A DNA stretch of 64,000 bases, taken from IMG/VR virus record IMGVR_UViG_3300013307_000020, positions 1 to 64,000 of that record. The stretch is one strand, 5' to 3'. Shown piece by piece: positions 41,567 to 49,507 of the stretch. How positions within the stretch are numbered: position 1 is the first letter of the stretch; the number at the start of each line of letters is the position of its first letter. The position numbers and the translations under genes were made by a program. The notes beneath the pieces were generated by a model. That model was not told the origin of the DNA. It did not search any database and saw only the letters and a list, made by a program, of their open reading frames with translations. Origin of the DNA: a virus.

Positions 41567-42454
41567 TTACGCCGCCTGGAGAGTCAGTTGGCTCGCCGCG
41601 AAGCTCGCGACAACGTTGGTCGCGATATTCTGAACAGTGATCTTGCGCACCATGCCGGAGCCAGTCGACGAAGTGTTGACCGCCGTTCCCGCATTCGTGA
41701 GCGAGAAGGAATCGGTCGCCGGCGACGTGACCAAGAGCGTTCCGACTGTGTTCGTGAAGTTCGATTGCGAGAAGCTCGGCGCCGTGCCCCCAAATTCGGT
41801 CGAGAAGACGATCGGATCGCTTGCGCTGTAGCCGTGCGCCTTGACGGTGAGAATGCCGGGCGACGCGCTCGAAACAGTCGCAGGAAGCCAGCCGAAATTG
41901 CCGAGCCAATCGTAAGCGAGAAGATTGCCAACCGTCGCGGCGTCATAGAGACCCCAAGCGAGCGCGTTGCCCCACCCAGCCGTCGGCGTGACGAAGGTGA
42001 CGATGCCGTTGTTCGTGATCGATGACGGCGTTGATCCTGTCGCGGCGCTGAACGCGCTGAACGCGATGTTGTCGCCGTTGCCGACGCCCGCGCCGGCCGC
42101 GTTCGCGGACATGACGACGGTGGTGCCGGTCGTGCTGAGAACGGTCGTGCCGCCAGGAATGACGCTGCCGCTGGTCAGATCGTAGACCGACATTCCTGCG
42201 ACGATCCATGAAGGCGTCGACGCGAAATGCAGCGTGGCGTTTCCAGCCGCGGTCGTGCCGTTTGTCGTCGCCTGACCGGCGACTTGCTGGCGCGCATAGC
42301 TGCCGCCACTGACTTCGGTGCCGCCGGTGCCCGCATCCGATGTGGGGATCGCGGTGAACAACGCCATCCACACGGACGGCAACGCGGGCTCGGACACTTG
42401 CCCGGTGAGATAGTTCAGCAAATTTTTCGACGTGTAGTCGGACAAGCCGGACAT
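41567..42454 (-). CDS. Phage tail-fibre-like structural protein
   Basis: A 295-residue protein. The N-terminus SDYTSKNLLNYLTGQVSEPA, then VWMALFTAIPT and GGTEVSGGSYARQQVAG form a motif set found in many phage structural proteins of the fibre or decoration type. About 60-125 and 195-285 are Ig-like or strand-rich modules. It may be a head or tail fibre. Confidence 0.7.
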   Translation of the reverse strand: MSGLSDYTSKNLLNYLTGQVSEPALPSVWMALFTAIPTSDAGTGGTEVSGGSYARQQVAGQATTNGTTAAGNATLHFASTPSWIVAGMSVYDLTSGSVIPGGTTVLSTTGTTVVMSANAAGAGVGNGDNIAFSAFSAATGSTPSSITNNGIVTFVTPTAGWGNALAWGLYDAATVGNLLAYDWLGNFGWLPATVSSASPGILTVKAHGYSASDPIVFSTEFGGTAPSFSQSNFTNTVGTLLVTSPATDSFSLTNAGTAVNTSSTGSGMVRKITVQNIATNVVASFAASQLTLQAA

Positions 42455-42483
42455 GAATCAACCTTTCCGAAAAGCGCGCGGGA

Positions 42484-42840
42484 TCAAAAGAAGGGACGCG
42501 TGACGAGATTGATCGTGCGGTCGGCTGTCTGATTGACGGCCGCGCCCGACGTGCCGGAGCGAACTTTCAGCGTGGTGACGCCACGCCAAACCGAAGGGTC
42601 GAAAGAGATGAATTGATTTGCCGCGACCGTGTAGCTGATCACGGCGCTGGTGCTTTGCATTTCCTGAAACGTGGTGCCGCCATCATATGAGACCTGAAAG
42701 GTCATGGCGGCGGCGTCCCACCCGGCCGACATTGCGATGCCGCAAAGAACGTTCGGCCCGATTGCGACGGCAGGCGATAGAGACGTGCCATTCGCAATCG
42801 TGACCGGAACGATAACCGGCATTGCCGTGATGACGCTCAT
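42484..42840 (-). CDS. Small virion structural protein
   Basis: A 118-residue strand-rich protein. AGGAGTCGATCC stands before the ATG at 42840, so the frame from 42864 is not used. The sequence MTFQVSYDGGTTFQEMQSTS suits a beta-sandwich decoration protein. It has no cysteine-rich or catalytic motif. Confidence 0.62.
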   Translation of the reverse strand: MSVITAMPVIVPVTIANGTSLSPAVAIGPNVLCGIAMSAGWDAAAMTFQVSYDGGTTFQEMQSTSAVISYTVAANQFISFDPSVWRGVTTLKVRSGTSGAAVNQTADRTINLVTRPFF

Positions 42841-42865
42841 GGATCGACTCCTTGCGCGCCACAAA

Positions 42866-42882
42866 GACGATTTTTAATCGTC
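42866..42882. other. Short hairpin at a gene end
   Basis: GACGATT and AATCGTC flank TTT. The structure covers the stop codon of the gene at 42874-43203. It is one of several hairpins between late genes; no long T run follows. Confidence 0.4.
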
Positions 42883-43203
42883 CGAAGGCGCTGGTTCCAT
42901 TTCGTCGACGGGGTGGAATTCGAAGCCGTCGAATGATGCTTCGCTGCGCCCACCATCGCCATGATGATGCCGCGTCGCCTTCACCGTCTTGACGTGCCCG
43001 TTGTGCAAAACGCGCTCGTGGACGTGCGGGCCGACATAACCATCGGTGCCTGCGGGCGCTGGCGGCGGCGGATCGCTCGGCGGAGGGGCTTGTTCCCCAT
43101 CGACGGGCGGCGCTGGGTCCGCCAGCGGCTCAACTTGCGTTTCCGCGACGGGCTGATTTTGATTGTCGTCCGCCTGCGCGGCGGGCCGGCCTTGCTCTGA
43201 CAT
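42874..43203 (-). CDS. Pro-rich acidic protein, possible disordered linker
   Basis: A 109-residue protein. Residues 20-60 are Pro/Ala/Asp-rich (PPPSDPPPPAP) and likely disordered. The rest holds many His residues (PHVHERVLHNGHVKTV, TRHHHGDGG) that could bind metal. GGAG stands nine bases before the ATG. It is probably a virion-linked or assembly protein. Confidence 0.6.
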   Translation of the reverse strand: MSEQGRPAAQADDNQNQPVAETQVEPLADPAPPVDGEQAPPPSDPPPPAPAGTDGYVGPHVHERVLHNGHVKTVKATRHHHGDGGRSEASFDGFEFHPVDEMEPAPSDD

Positions 43204-43220
43204 GCTGCTGATCTCCGTTT

Positions 43221-43259
43221 GAGAGTTTGATCGCCGCACGATGCGACGATCAAACTCTC
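43221..43259. other. Strong hairpin between late genes
   Basis: GAGAGTTTGATCG at 43221-43233 pairs perfectly with CGATCAAACTCTC at 43247-43259 around a 13-base loop. It stands just after the stop of the gene at 43285-44025. It could limit 3' decay or weaken transcription downstream. No T run follows on the minus strand. Confidence 0.65.
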
Positions 43260-43284
43260 TCTTACGAGAAAATCAGCGATTCGA

Positions 43285-44025
43285 CTACGTGCGATTGCAG
43301 CGCGCGGCGATGAAATCGACCGTCAGAGTGCCGACGCCGGTGCCGCTGGCTTTGTAGGCCGACACGTAGGGCTGCATGATCGCGTTTGCGCCCGTCGCAG
43401 CGAAGGTGATCGGGCTGGTCGTCGCCAGATTCTGACCATCGACATAGAAGATCACATTCGTCGGATCGCTCATGTCAACTTGATAGTTGTGCCACTCGGT
43501 GTTGAGCACCGTCACGGAACTGGCGATCGCGTTGGTCGTCACGCCGTCCTTCGTGCGGATGATGACGTTGCCGTTGCCGAGGAAGCCGAAGCCGCAATAG
43601 AACGACGCGTTGTCGGGGCCGTCGATCCACGCCGATTGGAGGCCCAAGACCATTTGCACCTGGGCGGCGCTCGGCAGCACCGAAAGCTTGGCGCGACATT
43701 CGAAGAGGGCGCCTGCCGATCCATCGAAGGCGAGACTGTCACCCTGATAGAGCGCGGCATCCTGTTTTTCGGACGTCGCCGTGAGCGCGGCCGCGAACTG
43801 ACCGTCGGCGGCATTCGCGACCGAGGCGACCGTTGGCGGCGCTACGCCCACGATCTTCTTGATCCAAGCGGACCCGACAGTTGCCGTTGTCGGGAACGCG
43901 GCGCTCGAGCCCGCGCCCAGAAAATCATCTTCGAAGTTGACGGGGTGCGCGTCCAGCGTGGTTTCGCCGGTCACGTTGTCGAACCAGGTGGCGACGCCAC
44001 CGCGATATCTGCCTTTCGTGCTCAT
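43285..44025 (-). CDS. LamG-like virion protein
   Basis: A 246-residue protein starting MSTKGRYRGGVATWFDNVTG. The body is strand-rich, with MVLGLQSAWIDGPDNASFYC and TEWHNYQVDMSDPTNVIFYV like LamG-type or phage decoration folds. It lies two genes from the major capsid gene, so a capsid surface place is likely. Confidence 0.65.
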   Translation of the reverse strand: MSTKGRYRGGVATWFDNVTGETTLDAHPVNFEDDFLGAGSSAAFPTTATVGSAWIKKIVGVAPPTVASVANAADGQFAAALTATSEKQDAALYQGDSLAFDGSAGALFECRAKLSVLPSAAQVQMVLGLQSAWIDGPDNASFYCGFGFLGNGNVIIRTKDGVTTNAIASSVTVLNTEWHNYQVDMSDPTNVIFYVDGQNLATTSPITFAATGANAIMQPYVSAYKASGTGVGTLTVDFIAARCNRT

Positions 44026-44086
44026 TGAATTCTCCTAACCGACGATCATTTCGAGATCGCCGCCAGTTGGCGATTAAGAGGGGAAG

Positions 44087-44108
44087 AAGGGCGGCGCGAG
44101 CCGCCCTT
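44087..44108. other. Hairpin between late genes
   Basis: AAGGGCGGC and GCCGCCCTT flank a GCGA tetraloop. It lies between the genes at 44119-44610 and 43285-44025. The form is that of an intrinsic terminator stem without the T tract on the late strand, so readthrough is expected. Confidence 0.6.
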
Positions 44109-44118
44109 CCTATTCGGA

Positions 44119-44610
44119 CTACGAGAACAGCGACGGAGGCGATGCGCCGGCGTAAGCGGTGCCGACGTAGACGCGCGCGCTGGTGATGTTTGCCGCGTTG
44201 GACGCGCCCGTTTGCGCGCCGACGTAGCAGAAGCCATTCACGATATCGAGAATGGTTTCGGGGAGCAGCTCGAACACCACGAGCTTATCCTTCGTGGTGG
44301 CATCGGTCGTGAAGCTCGCCGCGGCCGTCTGTGACACAAACGCGTCGGACGTGGACGTGTCGTTGCACAGCCAGATCGGGCAAGCCGCAATCGCTTTCGA
44401 CGACGTACCCGCCGTGTCCTTGGCTTGCAAGGGCGTGAGCGCGACGGTTGCCGCGTTGCCTTGATTCACCTCGAAGACGAGCCACGCCTTGATCGCGTTG
44501 CGCAGCGAAGCATATTTTGAGCCAGTGCGACCCGCCGCATCCGCCGCATTCGCGAGGAGCGTGGTGAACGGCAACGACGCCACCATCTGGCTTTGACGTG
44601 AAACGAGCAT
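44119..44610 (-). CDS. Probable capsid-decoration protein
   Basis: A 163-residue protein starting MLVSRQSQMVASLPFTTLLA. It has strand-rich parts (DKLVVFELLPETILDIVNGF) and lies directly after the major capsid gene, where decoration or cement proteins are usual. Two hairpins flank it, which suggests a separately regulated, abundant product. Confidence 0.62.
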   Translation of the reverse strand: MLVSRQSQMVASLPFTTLLANAADAAGRTGSKYASLRNAIKAWLVFEVNQGNAATVALTPLQAKDTAGTSSKAIAACPIWLCNDTSTSDAFVSQTAAASFTTDATTKDKLVVFELLPETILDIVNGFCYVGAQTGASNAANITSARVYVGTAYAGASPPSLFS

Positions 44611-44625
44611 TGAGACCTCCGTTGT

Positions 44626-44647
44626 GGGTGAGACCTTCGTCTCACCC
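44626..44647. other. Hairpin after the major capsid gene
   Basis: GGGTGAGAC and GTCTCACCC flank a four-base loop. It follows the capsid gene stop at 44675 on the leftward transcript. A 9-bp perfect stem at this place suits mRNA protection or partial termination. Confidence 0.65.
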
Positions 44648-44674
44648 GATTACGATGATGGACCTCCCGTCGAA

Positions 44675-46075
44675 CTAGCGCGCAGCCAGCGTGACGAATG
44701 GCGTCTTGGTGAGCGTACCCTTGAACGGCGTGAGCGCCTTGTTCCAGATCGGGCGACCGTCCACACGATAGGTAATGCGGAAAGTCATCTGATCGGTGAG
44801 GAACGCGACGTGCATGGAAGTCGCCGCCTGCACGCCACCCTTGTCAGCCAAGAGATACTGGCTGAGATCGACGAGCGAGATATCGCCGACGCTGCCAAGC
44901 GCCGATGAATATTCGGTCGCGATCACCGGGCGGCCGAGCAGCGTTGCATTTGGCGCGTTCTGATATCCGCCTGGCGGCAGATAGACGGGCATGCCGCCGA
45001 CACCGACGGTCTGACCGAGCGCGTTCAACTGCGGCTCGATATCCTGATTGATCAGCCACACGGCATTGCGACGTGAGCGCGACCACATGCGGGAATACAT
45101 CTTGTTGATGTTCTCCAGCACGACGGTTGCCGCCGCCTGTCCCACTTCCTTCGGCACCGAGACCGTTGCCGGGGCATTGAGAATGCCGAGCGGTTGACCG
45201 GCGCCGCTGCCTTCGAAAACAGCGTCCTCGGTCATGAACGTGATTTCCTCGGCGAACGCCTGCGATGCGATGGCGGTGAGCGCCGTCTGATCGGCAAGCA
45301 ACTCGTCCGTGGTGTACATCGTCGACATGAGCTTTTTGAGGCTCAGTTCGATGACGCGGAATTTGGGCTTCGTCGCGGTGACGCCCGTTCCTTCATCCAC
45401 CCAGTAGGATTGCACGCCGCCCCAACGAGACCCGGTTGCACGACTCGTTTCGTCTACGGCCGGGATCTTGATGCCGCTGGAGTTGGCGCTGATCGGCAGG
45501 CGCGTCACGCGCGAAAGAATTTCGCCCATGTCATGTGCGAGCGAGAAGACCGCTTGCGCGATATCCGTTTGCACAAGGAAGCCGCCCGACGTGGGATCGA
45601 CTTCGCCGGCGCCGAGCGGCGCGCGCACGAGGCGGGCGTCGGGTTGGCGGCTGCGATCAGGATTGGATGCCGCCGCGATGGCCTGCAATTGTTCGCCAAA
45701 GCTGCGGAAATGCGCTTGCGCGTCGAAGGTGATCCCGAGCTCGCTGCGTGCGGCGCGAACGAGAGAGTCAAAATCGTTGCGCGGAACGACGCCACCCGGC
45801 GACATGCGCGTGAAGATAGGCGCATATTCGCGAATGACTTCGACCGAACGGGCTGGGACAAGTGCGGGATCATGTCCGTTGCCAGGATTCGCGGGGTCGA
45901 CCGGCGTCGCGCTGGCGCGCCCGATTTTTTCCGCTTCCACGAGGCGCGCGATCTTCGCATCGAGCTCCTCGATCTCGCGCTTTTTCGCATCGTAAGCTTC
46001 GCCGCCTTCTGCCGCGAGCTTCGTCAGTTCGTCAGCCGCCTTGCCACGCGCGAGGCGGAGTTGGGCCAAGTTCAT
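44675..46075 (-). CDS. Major capsid protein, HK97 fold, with delta domain
   Basis: A 466-residue protein. Residues 1-55 are a coiled coil (KREIEELDAKIARLVEAEK) of the scaffold-like delta domain that the protease removes. The rest follows HK97-fold capsids: SGGFLVQTDIAQAVF, SRWGGVQSYWVDEGTGVTAT, AEEITFMTEDAVFEGSGAGQ and LLGRPVIATEYSSALG. It builds the head shell and is preceded by portal and protease genes in standard order. Confidence 0.93.
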   Translation of the reverse strand: MNLAQLRLARGKAADELTKLAAEGGEAYDAKKREIEELDAKIARLVEAEKIGRASATPVDPANPGNGHDPALVPARSVEVIREYAPIFTRMSPGGVVPRNDFDSLVRAARSELGITFDAQAHFRSFGEQLQAIAAASNPDRSRQPDARLVRAPLGAGEVDPTSGGFLVQTDIAQAVFSLAHDMGEILSRVTRLPISANSSGIKIPAVDETSRATGSRWGGVQSYWVDEGTGVTATKPKFRVIELSLKKLMSTMYTTDELLADQTALTAIASQAFAEEITFMTEDAVFEGSGAGQPLGILNAPATVSVPKEVGQAAATVVLENINKMYSRMWSRSRRNAVWLINQDIEPQLNALGQTVGVGGMPVYLPPGGYQNAPNATLLGRPVIATEYSSALGSVGDISLVDLSQYLLADKGGVQAATSMHVAFLTDQMTFRITYRVDGRPIWNKALTPFKGTLTKTPFVTLAAR

Positions 46076-46147
46076 AGACTTTCTCCTGTGGTTGAAACTG
46101 GCGCCTCGCGGAGCCTGATACCCTCGAATTCAATCGAGCGGTTCGTG

Positions 46148-47626
46148 TTAGGCGGCGTGATCGATATGCGGTTCGCTGCCCTTGATGCTGATAGCTTCGG
46201 CTTCGCGCAAACGTGCCGCGCGCGTCGCTTCATCCGTCTCGACGACGGGCTCGACCGGATCCTGCGCGTCGACTTGCGAAAGCACGCTGCCGATGAGATC
46301 GAACGCCTGACGAAGCGATGCCTCGTTGGCGGACGAGAGAACGCGACCGCTGCGCAACAGCCGCATCGCGATCCAGTTTTTGAAGCTCTCCGCTTCCGCC
46401 GAAAGCATCGAGGTCAGATCACGGGATGCGGGCTCGGGACTATTCAATTCGCGGAGCGTGACGCCCTTCTCCAGAACAATTGCGCTTTCGCCACTATCCA
46501 GGAAATTCTTGAATGTGCTGCAAATGCGCTGGCTCTGTTCCTGTGTCAAATGACGATCAACGCTCAAAACGAACTTGCGTGACTTATGCGCCTTCGCGGC
46601 TCTGATCATCGGCACAAGTTGCAAGATCGCGCGGATGCGCGGCGATTCAAATGCCGCTTCGACAACCGCCACATCGTAGGACGTCGCGTCTTCCTCGCCC
46701 TCTTCGGCGAGAAGCTCGTTCACTTCCTCGACGGTCATGTCGACAAGAATGACGCCAAGCTGATTGAGCACGTCCTTCAAGCGCGCCGGAATTTCGCTGC
46801 CGTCGCCTTCGATCTCGGCTTCGTACTCGGTCCATTGCTGGATCCAATCGAGATCGAGAACCGTGCAGGCGAGATTCGCGACTTCGTACAGACCCCGCGC
46901 ATATTTGCGCTTTGTCTTTTCGCCTGCTGGCGGCGTGACGATGCTGATCCGCTCTTTCACGCCAGCGGCTTTGCGCAGCGATTCCAGTTCGGCGCGCGGG
47001 ATGACGATGGTCGTCCCGCCATCCAACACCTTTTCCGCCCATGCGCGCATCGGCGAAGTCTCGATGCCCGCCGCGCGCGCCTTTGCAAGCGCGGTCGCCA
47101 GCGCCGGCACCGGCACCTGGCTCACTTCGAGAAGCTCCTGACGGAGAAAATCGATGCCGCCGATGCGATCCTTGCCTTGCGCGAATTTCCATTCGAGCGG
47201 CTTCCACGAGATTGAGACGGCGTTGAGGAAGCGCGATTTCACCATGCGGAAAATCATGTCCGCAAATTCCGAAAGATCGCGCTCCATGTATTCGACGACG
47301 CCGACGAGCTGGGCGTTCTGAACATTCACGCTTTGCAGACGGCCAATCGGCGGCTCGGACGAGTCGTGAGCCCACAGAAAGACCGGGTTCGAACGAAACG
47401 GCTCAAGCTCGAAGCCGCCAGTCGCGACCGTGTGATTGTCGCGCGCGACGCTCGAATCGGAAAGCACATAAGGGATCGTGCGACCGTCCGCGTTGGCGAG
47501 ATCGGCCGTCGCGGCGGAATCGCGCGCCACGATCAATTCGAATTCGCCATCGATGACAGGTGCGCCACCGCTCAATTTGCGTGCGGCCTCGAGCCACTCA
47601 GCAATCGGGACAAGCTTGCGCTTCAT
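46148..47626 (-). CDS. Prohead protease with long C-terminal part
   Basis: A 492-residue protein. The N-terminal 190 residues fit HK97 prohead protease: PVFLWAHDSSEPPIGRL with a catalytic His and FLNAVSISWKPLEW with the Ser. A further 300 residues form a mostly helical part (for example VEEVNELLAEEGEEDATSYD), longer than usual and perhaps a scaffold fused to the protease. GGAG lies five bases before the second ATG at 47626; the first, at 47629, is closer. Confidence 0.85.
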   Translation of the reverse strand: MKRKLVPIAEWLEAARKLSGGAPVIDGEFELIVARDSAATADLANADGRTIPYVLSDSSVARDNHTVATGGFELEPFRSNPVFLWAHDSSEPPIGRLQSVNVQNAQLVGVVEYMERDLSEFADMIFRMVKSRFLNAVSISWKPLEWKFAQGKDRIGGIDFLRQELLEVSQVPVPALATALAKARAAGIETSPMRAWAEKVLDGGTTIVIPRAELESLRKAAGVKERISIVTPPAGEKTKRKYARGLYEVANLACTVLDLDWIQQWTEYEAEIEGDGSEIPARLKDVLNQLGVILVDMTVEEVNELLAEEGEEDATSYDVAVVEAAFESPRIRAILQLVPMIRAAKAHKSRKFVLSVDRHLTQEQSQRICSTFKNFLDSGESAIVLEKGVTLRELNSPEPASRDLTSMLSAEAESFKNWIAMRLLRSGRVLSSANEASLRQAFDLIGSVLSQVDAQDPVEPVVETDEATRAARLREAEAISIKGSEPHIDHAA

Positions 47627-47635
47627 CATCGCTCC

Positions 47636-49006
47636 TTACGCGTTGCCGCTTTCGGGGTTTTCCTGATTGTCGATGCCGACCTTGCCCTTGCCGGGCGCGT
47701 TGCCATCGTCCGGCTTGCCGGTCTGATCGCTGCCCGGCTTGCCGCCAGCAGCGTTCGGGTCGTTTGGATCGACCCCGACCATATCGGCATCCATCATGTT
47801 CGTTGGCGTCAGAAGCTCCTCGGCCTCTTCGAGAACTTCCTGACCTTCCTTGATGCGCACTTCGTTTCGCTTCTCCCATCCGGTGAGGATCGAGATGCGA
47901 TGCGCGTTGTAGCGTGCGGTGAGATCGGCCTTCAGCAAGGCGGTTTCATCGAAGTCGACAAACAAGTCATCGCCATCGAGATCGAATGTGAAGTCCAGAC
48001 GCTTCTCCCACATTTCCGAATACGTGGTGAGCGTGTTGTTGCGATAGTCCTGCGCCTGTTGAACGATGTTCGAGAAGGTGCCGCGCGTGAGATCGCCGAC
48101 CATGTGCGGCGGCACGCGAAACATGCGACAGATTTCCTGCAACTGAAATTGGCGAAGCTGTAGGAATTGCATGTCGACCGCTGAAAGAGTCAGCGGCTCC
48201 CATTTCAATCCGGCTTCGAGAATCGCGGTCTTGCCAGCGTTGACCAGTCCGGCGTTGATCGTGTTCCAGTCATTGCGAATGCGCGCCGCCATATCCGGCG
48301 TCAACTTTTGCTGCGTGGTCAGCACGCCCGATGGACGCGCGCCATTTCCCATCAGCTTCGCGTACTGCTGCTCCTGAGCCAGAGCGACGGCGACGGCTTC
48401 GCGATTCATCGCGATGCGCGAGAGACCGAGCAATCCGTTTTGCGACAGTCCCTTGAGATGCAAAACATTCTCGTAAGGGATGAGCCACGGCTGATCTTTC
48501 AGAACCGCGATCTCGTGCAAGCCTGCGCGCGTCACTTGCCAGAACAACATGCCGTTCGGCGATTGCCAGAGTGCGACGCGATCCGGGTTGATCGGCACGA
48601 GCATCGTCGGCTGCCCGCGATTGTCGCGCAGAATGACGGCATACCCGTTGCCGCGCAGCACGAAGCCCAAGACCATCATTTGACAGAATTCGGGCCATGT
48701 CATCCACGGGTTCGGCTGGCGCAGAAGCGCCGCGATCGGGTGTTCCTTCGGCGTGAGTCTGACGCGTGATCCGTTCGCATAGCCGAGCTTCGGCACGCGA
48801 CGATAAAGCCCCGGCGTCATCTTCGACGTGTCTTCGCAAAGAATCGACGCGCACGCCATGACGGTCGTGCATTGAAGCGCCGATGCCTGATTGATCGTGA
48901 TGCCGGTCGCCGATGGCGATGACCAAAAGCCGCCGCCGAGGAACACACTGTCCCCGTTATCGTCGAAGGCGTCGCGCGCGAGAGCTCCGAAAAATCCGCG
49001 CTTCAT
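47636..49006 (-). CDS. Portal protein, HK97 family
   Basis: A 456-residue portal. Motifs include QASALQCTTVMACASILCED, GNGYAVILRDNRGQPTMLVP, FRVPPHMVGDLTRGTFSNI and QAQDYRNNTLTTYSEMWEKR. The C-terminal 50 residues are Gly/Asp/Pro-rich and likely disordered. The protein forms the dodecameric ring through which DNA passes. The ATG overlaps the stop of a small membrane gene. Confidence 0.93.
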   Translation of the reverse strand: MKRGFFGALARDAFDDNGDSVFLGGGFWSSPSATGITINQASALQCTTVMACASILCEDTSKMTPGLYRRVPKLGYANGSRVRLTPKEHPIAALLRQPNPWMTWPEFCQMMVLGFVLRGNGYAVILRDNRGQPTMLVPINPDRVALWQSPNGMLFWQVTRAGLHEIAVLKDQPWLIPYENVLHLKGLSQNGLLGLSRIAMNREAVAVALAQEQQYAKLMGNGARPSGVLTTQQKLTPDMAARIRNDWNTINAGLVNAGKTAILEAGLKWEPLTLSAVDMQFLQLRQFQLQEICRMFRVPPHMVGDLTRGTFSNIVQQAQDYRNNTLTTYSEMWEKRLDFTFDLDGDDLFVDFDETALLKADLTARYNAHRISILTGWEKRNEVRIKEGQEVLEEAEELLTPTNMMDADMVGVDPNDPNAAGGKPGSDQTGKPDDGNAPGKGKVGIDNQENPESGNA

Positions 49007-49176
49007 TTAGAGACCCTTGCGTGCCAGAAGACCGCGCCGGTCGCGATGACGCCGCCGACGATGAAGCCAGCAGGGTGATAGATCAGCCAGGCGCCGTAAG
49101 CGGTCGATGCCAGTCCGGCGAAGCCGAATGCATCGCGCACGAGCGATGGCGCGGACTCTCGCAACCACTTTCCCAT
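49003..49176 (-). CDS. Small membrane protein before the portal gene
   Basis: A 57-residue frame (ATG at 49176, GAGG seven bases upstream) whose TGA overlaps the portal ATG as ATGA. Two hydrophobic stretches (DAFGFAGLASTAYGAWLIY and FIVGGVIATGAVFW) predict a hairpin of two membrane segments. The frame reported in other tracks at this place is out of phase. A membrane protein in the packaging module could be a superinfection or entry factor. Confidence 0.68.
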   Translation of the reverse strand: MGKWLRESAPSLVRDAFGFAGLASTAYGAWLIYHPAGFIVGGVIATGAVFWHARVSK

Positions 49177-49188
49177 CGGTCGCCTCGA

Positions 49189-49497
49189 TCAAAGATTGTC
49201 ATGTGCGTCGGGCAGATCGACCATCGTCGCCGTGATGCCCGCCATCGAATGCGTGCAATCGGGCAGAAACATGATCTCGCCGGCCGTCACGAAATAGTGG
49301 CAACGGCGATCCTTGCCCCATGTGTGATTGAAGCTCGGCGTGAACGTCGGCGTCTCGACGTTGCCGTCGAACTGCCAGCCGTCGAAGGGGAGACGATGAA
49401 GCCGGTTGCAGGCCGCGCAAAAGTGCCAATGGCCCGCCCGGTTTTTTCCCAGCTTCGAACTGAGACGTTCGATCTCATATTCCGCAAGCGATGACAT
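49189..49497 (-). CDS. DUF6527-like small protein
   Basis: A 102-residue protein. It has HWHFCAACNRLHRLPF, then TPTFTPSFNHTW and CHYFVTAGEIMFLPDCTHSM, the pattern of DUF6527 phage proteins with Cys and His that probably bind zinc. Such genes lie near packaging genes in many phages. The ATG at 49497 is the first good start after the terminase stop. Confidence 0.72.
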   Translation of the reverse strand: MSSLAEYEIERLSSKLGKNRAGHWHFCAACNRLHRLPFDGWQFDGNVETPTFTPSFNHTWGKDRRCHYFVTAGEIMFLPDCTHSMAGITATMVDLPDAHDNL

Positions 49498-49507
49498 GGG
49501 TGACCCG

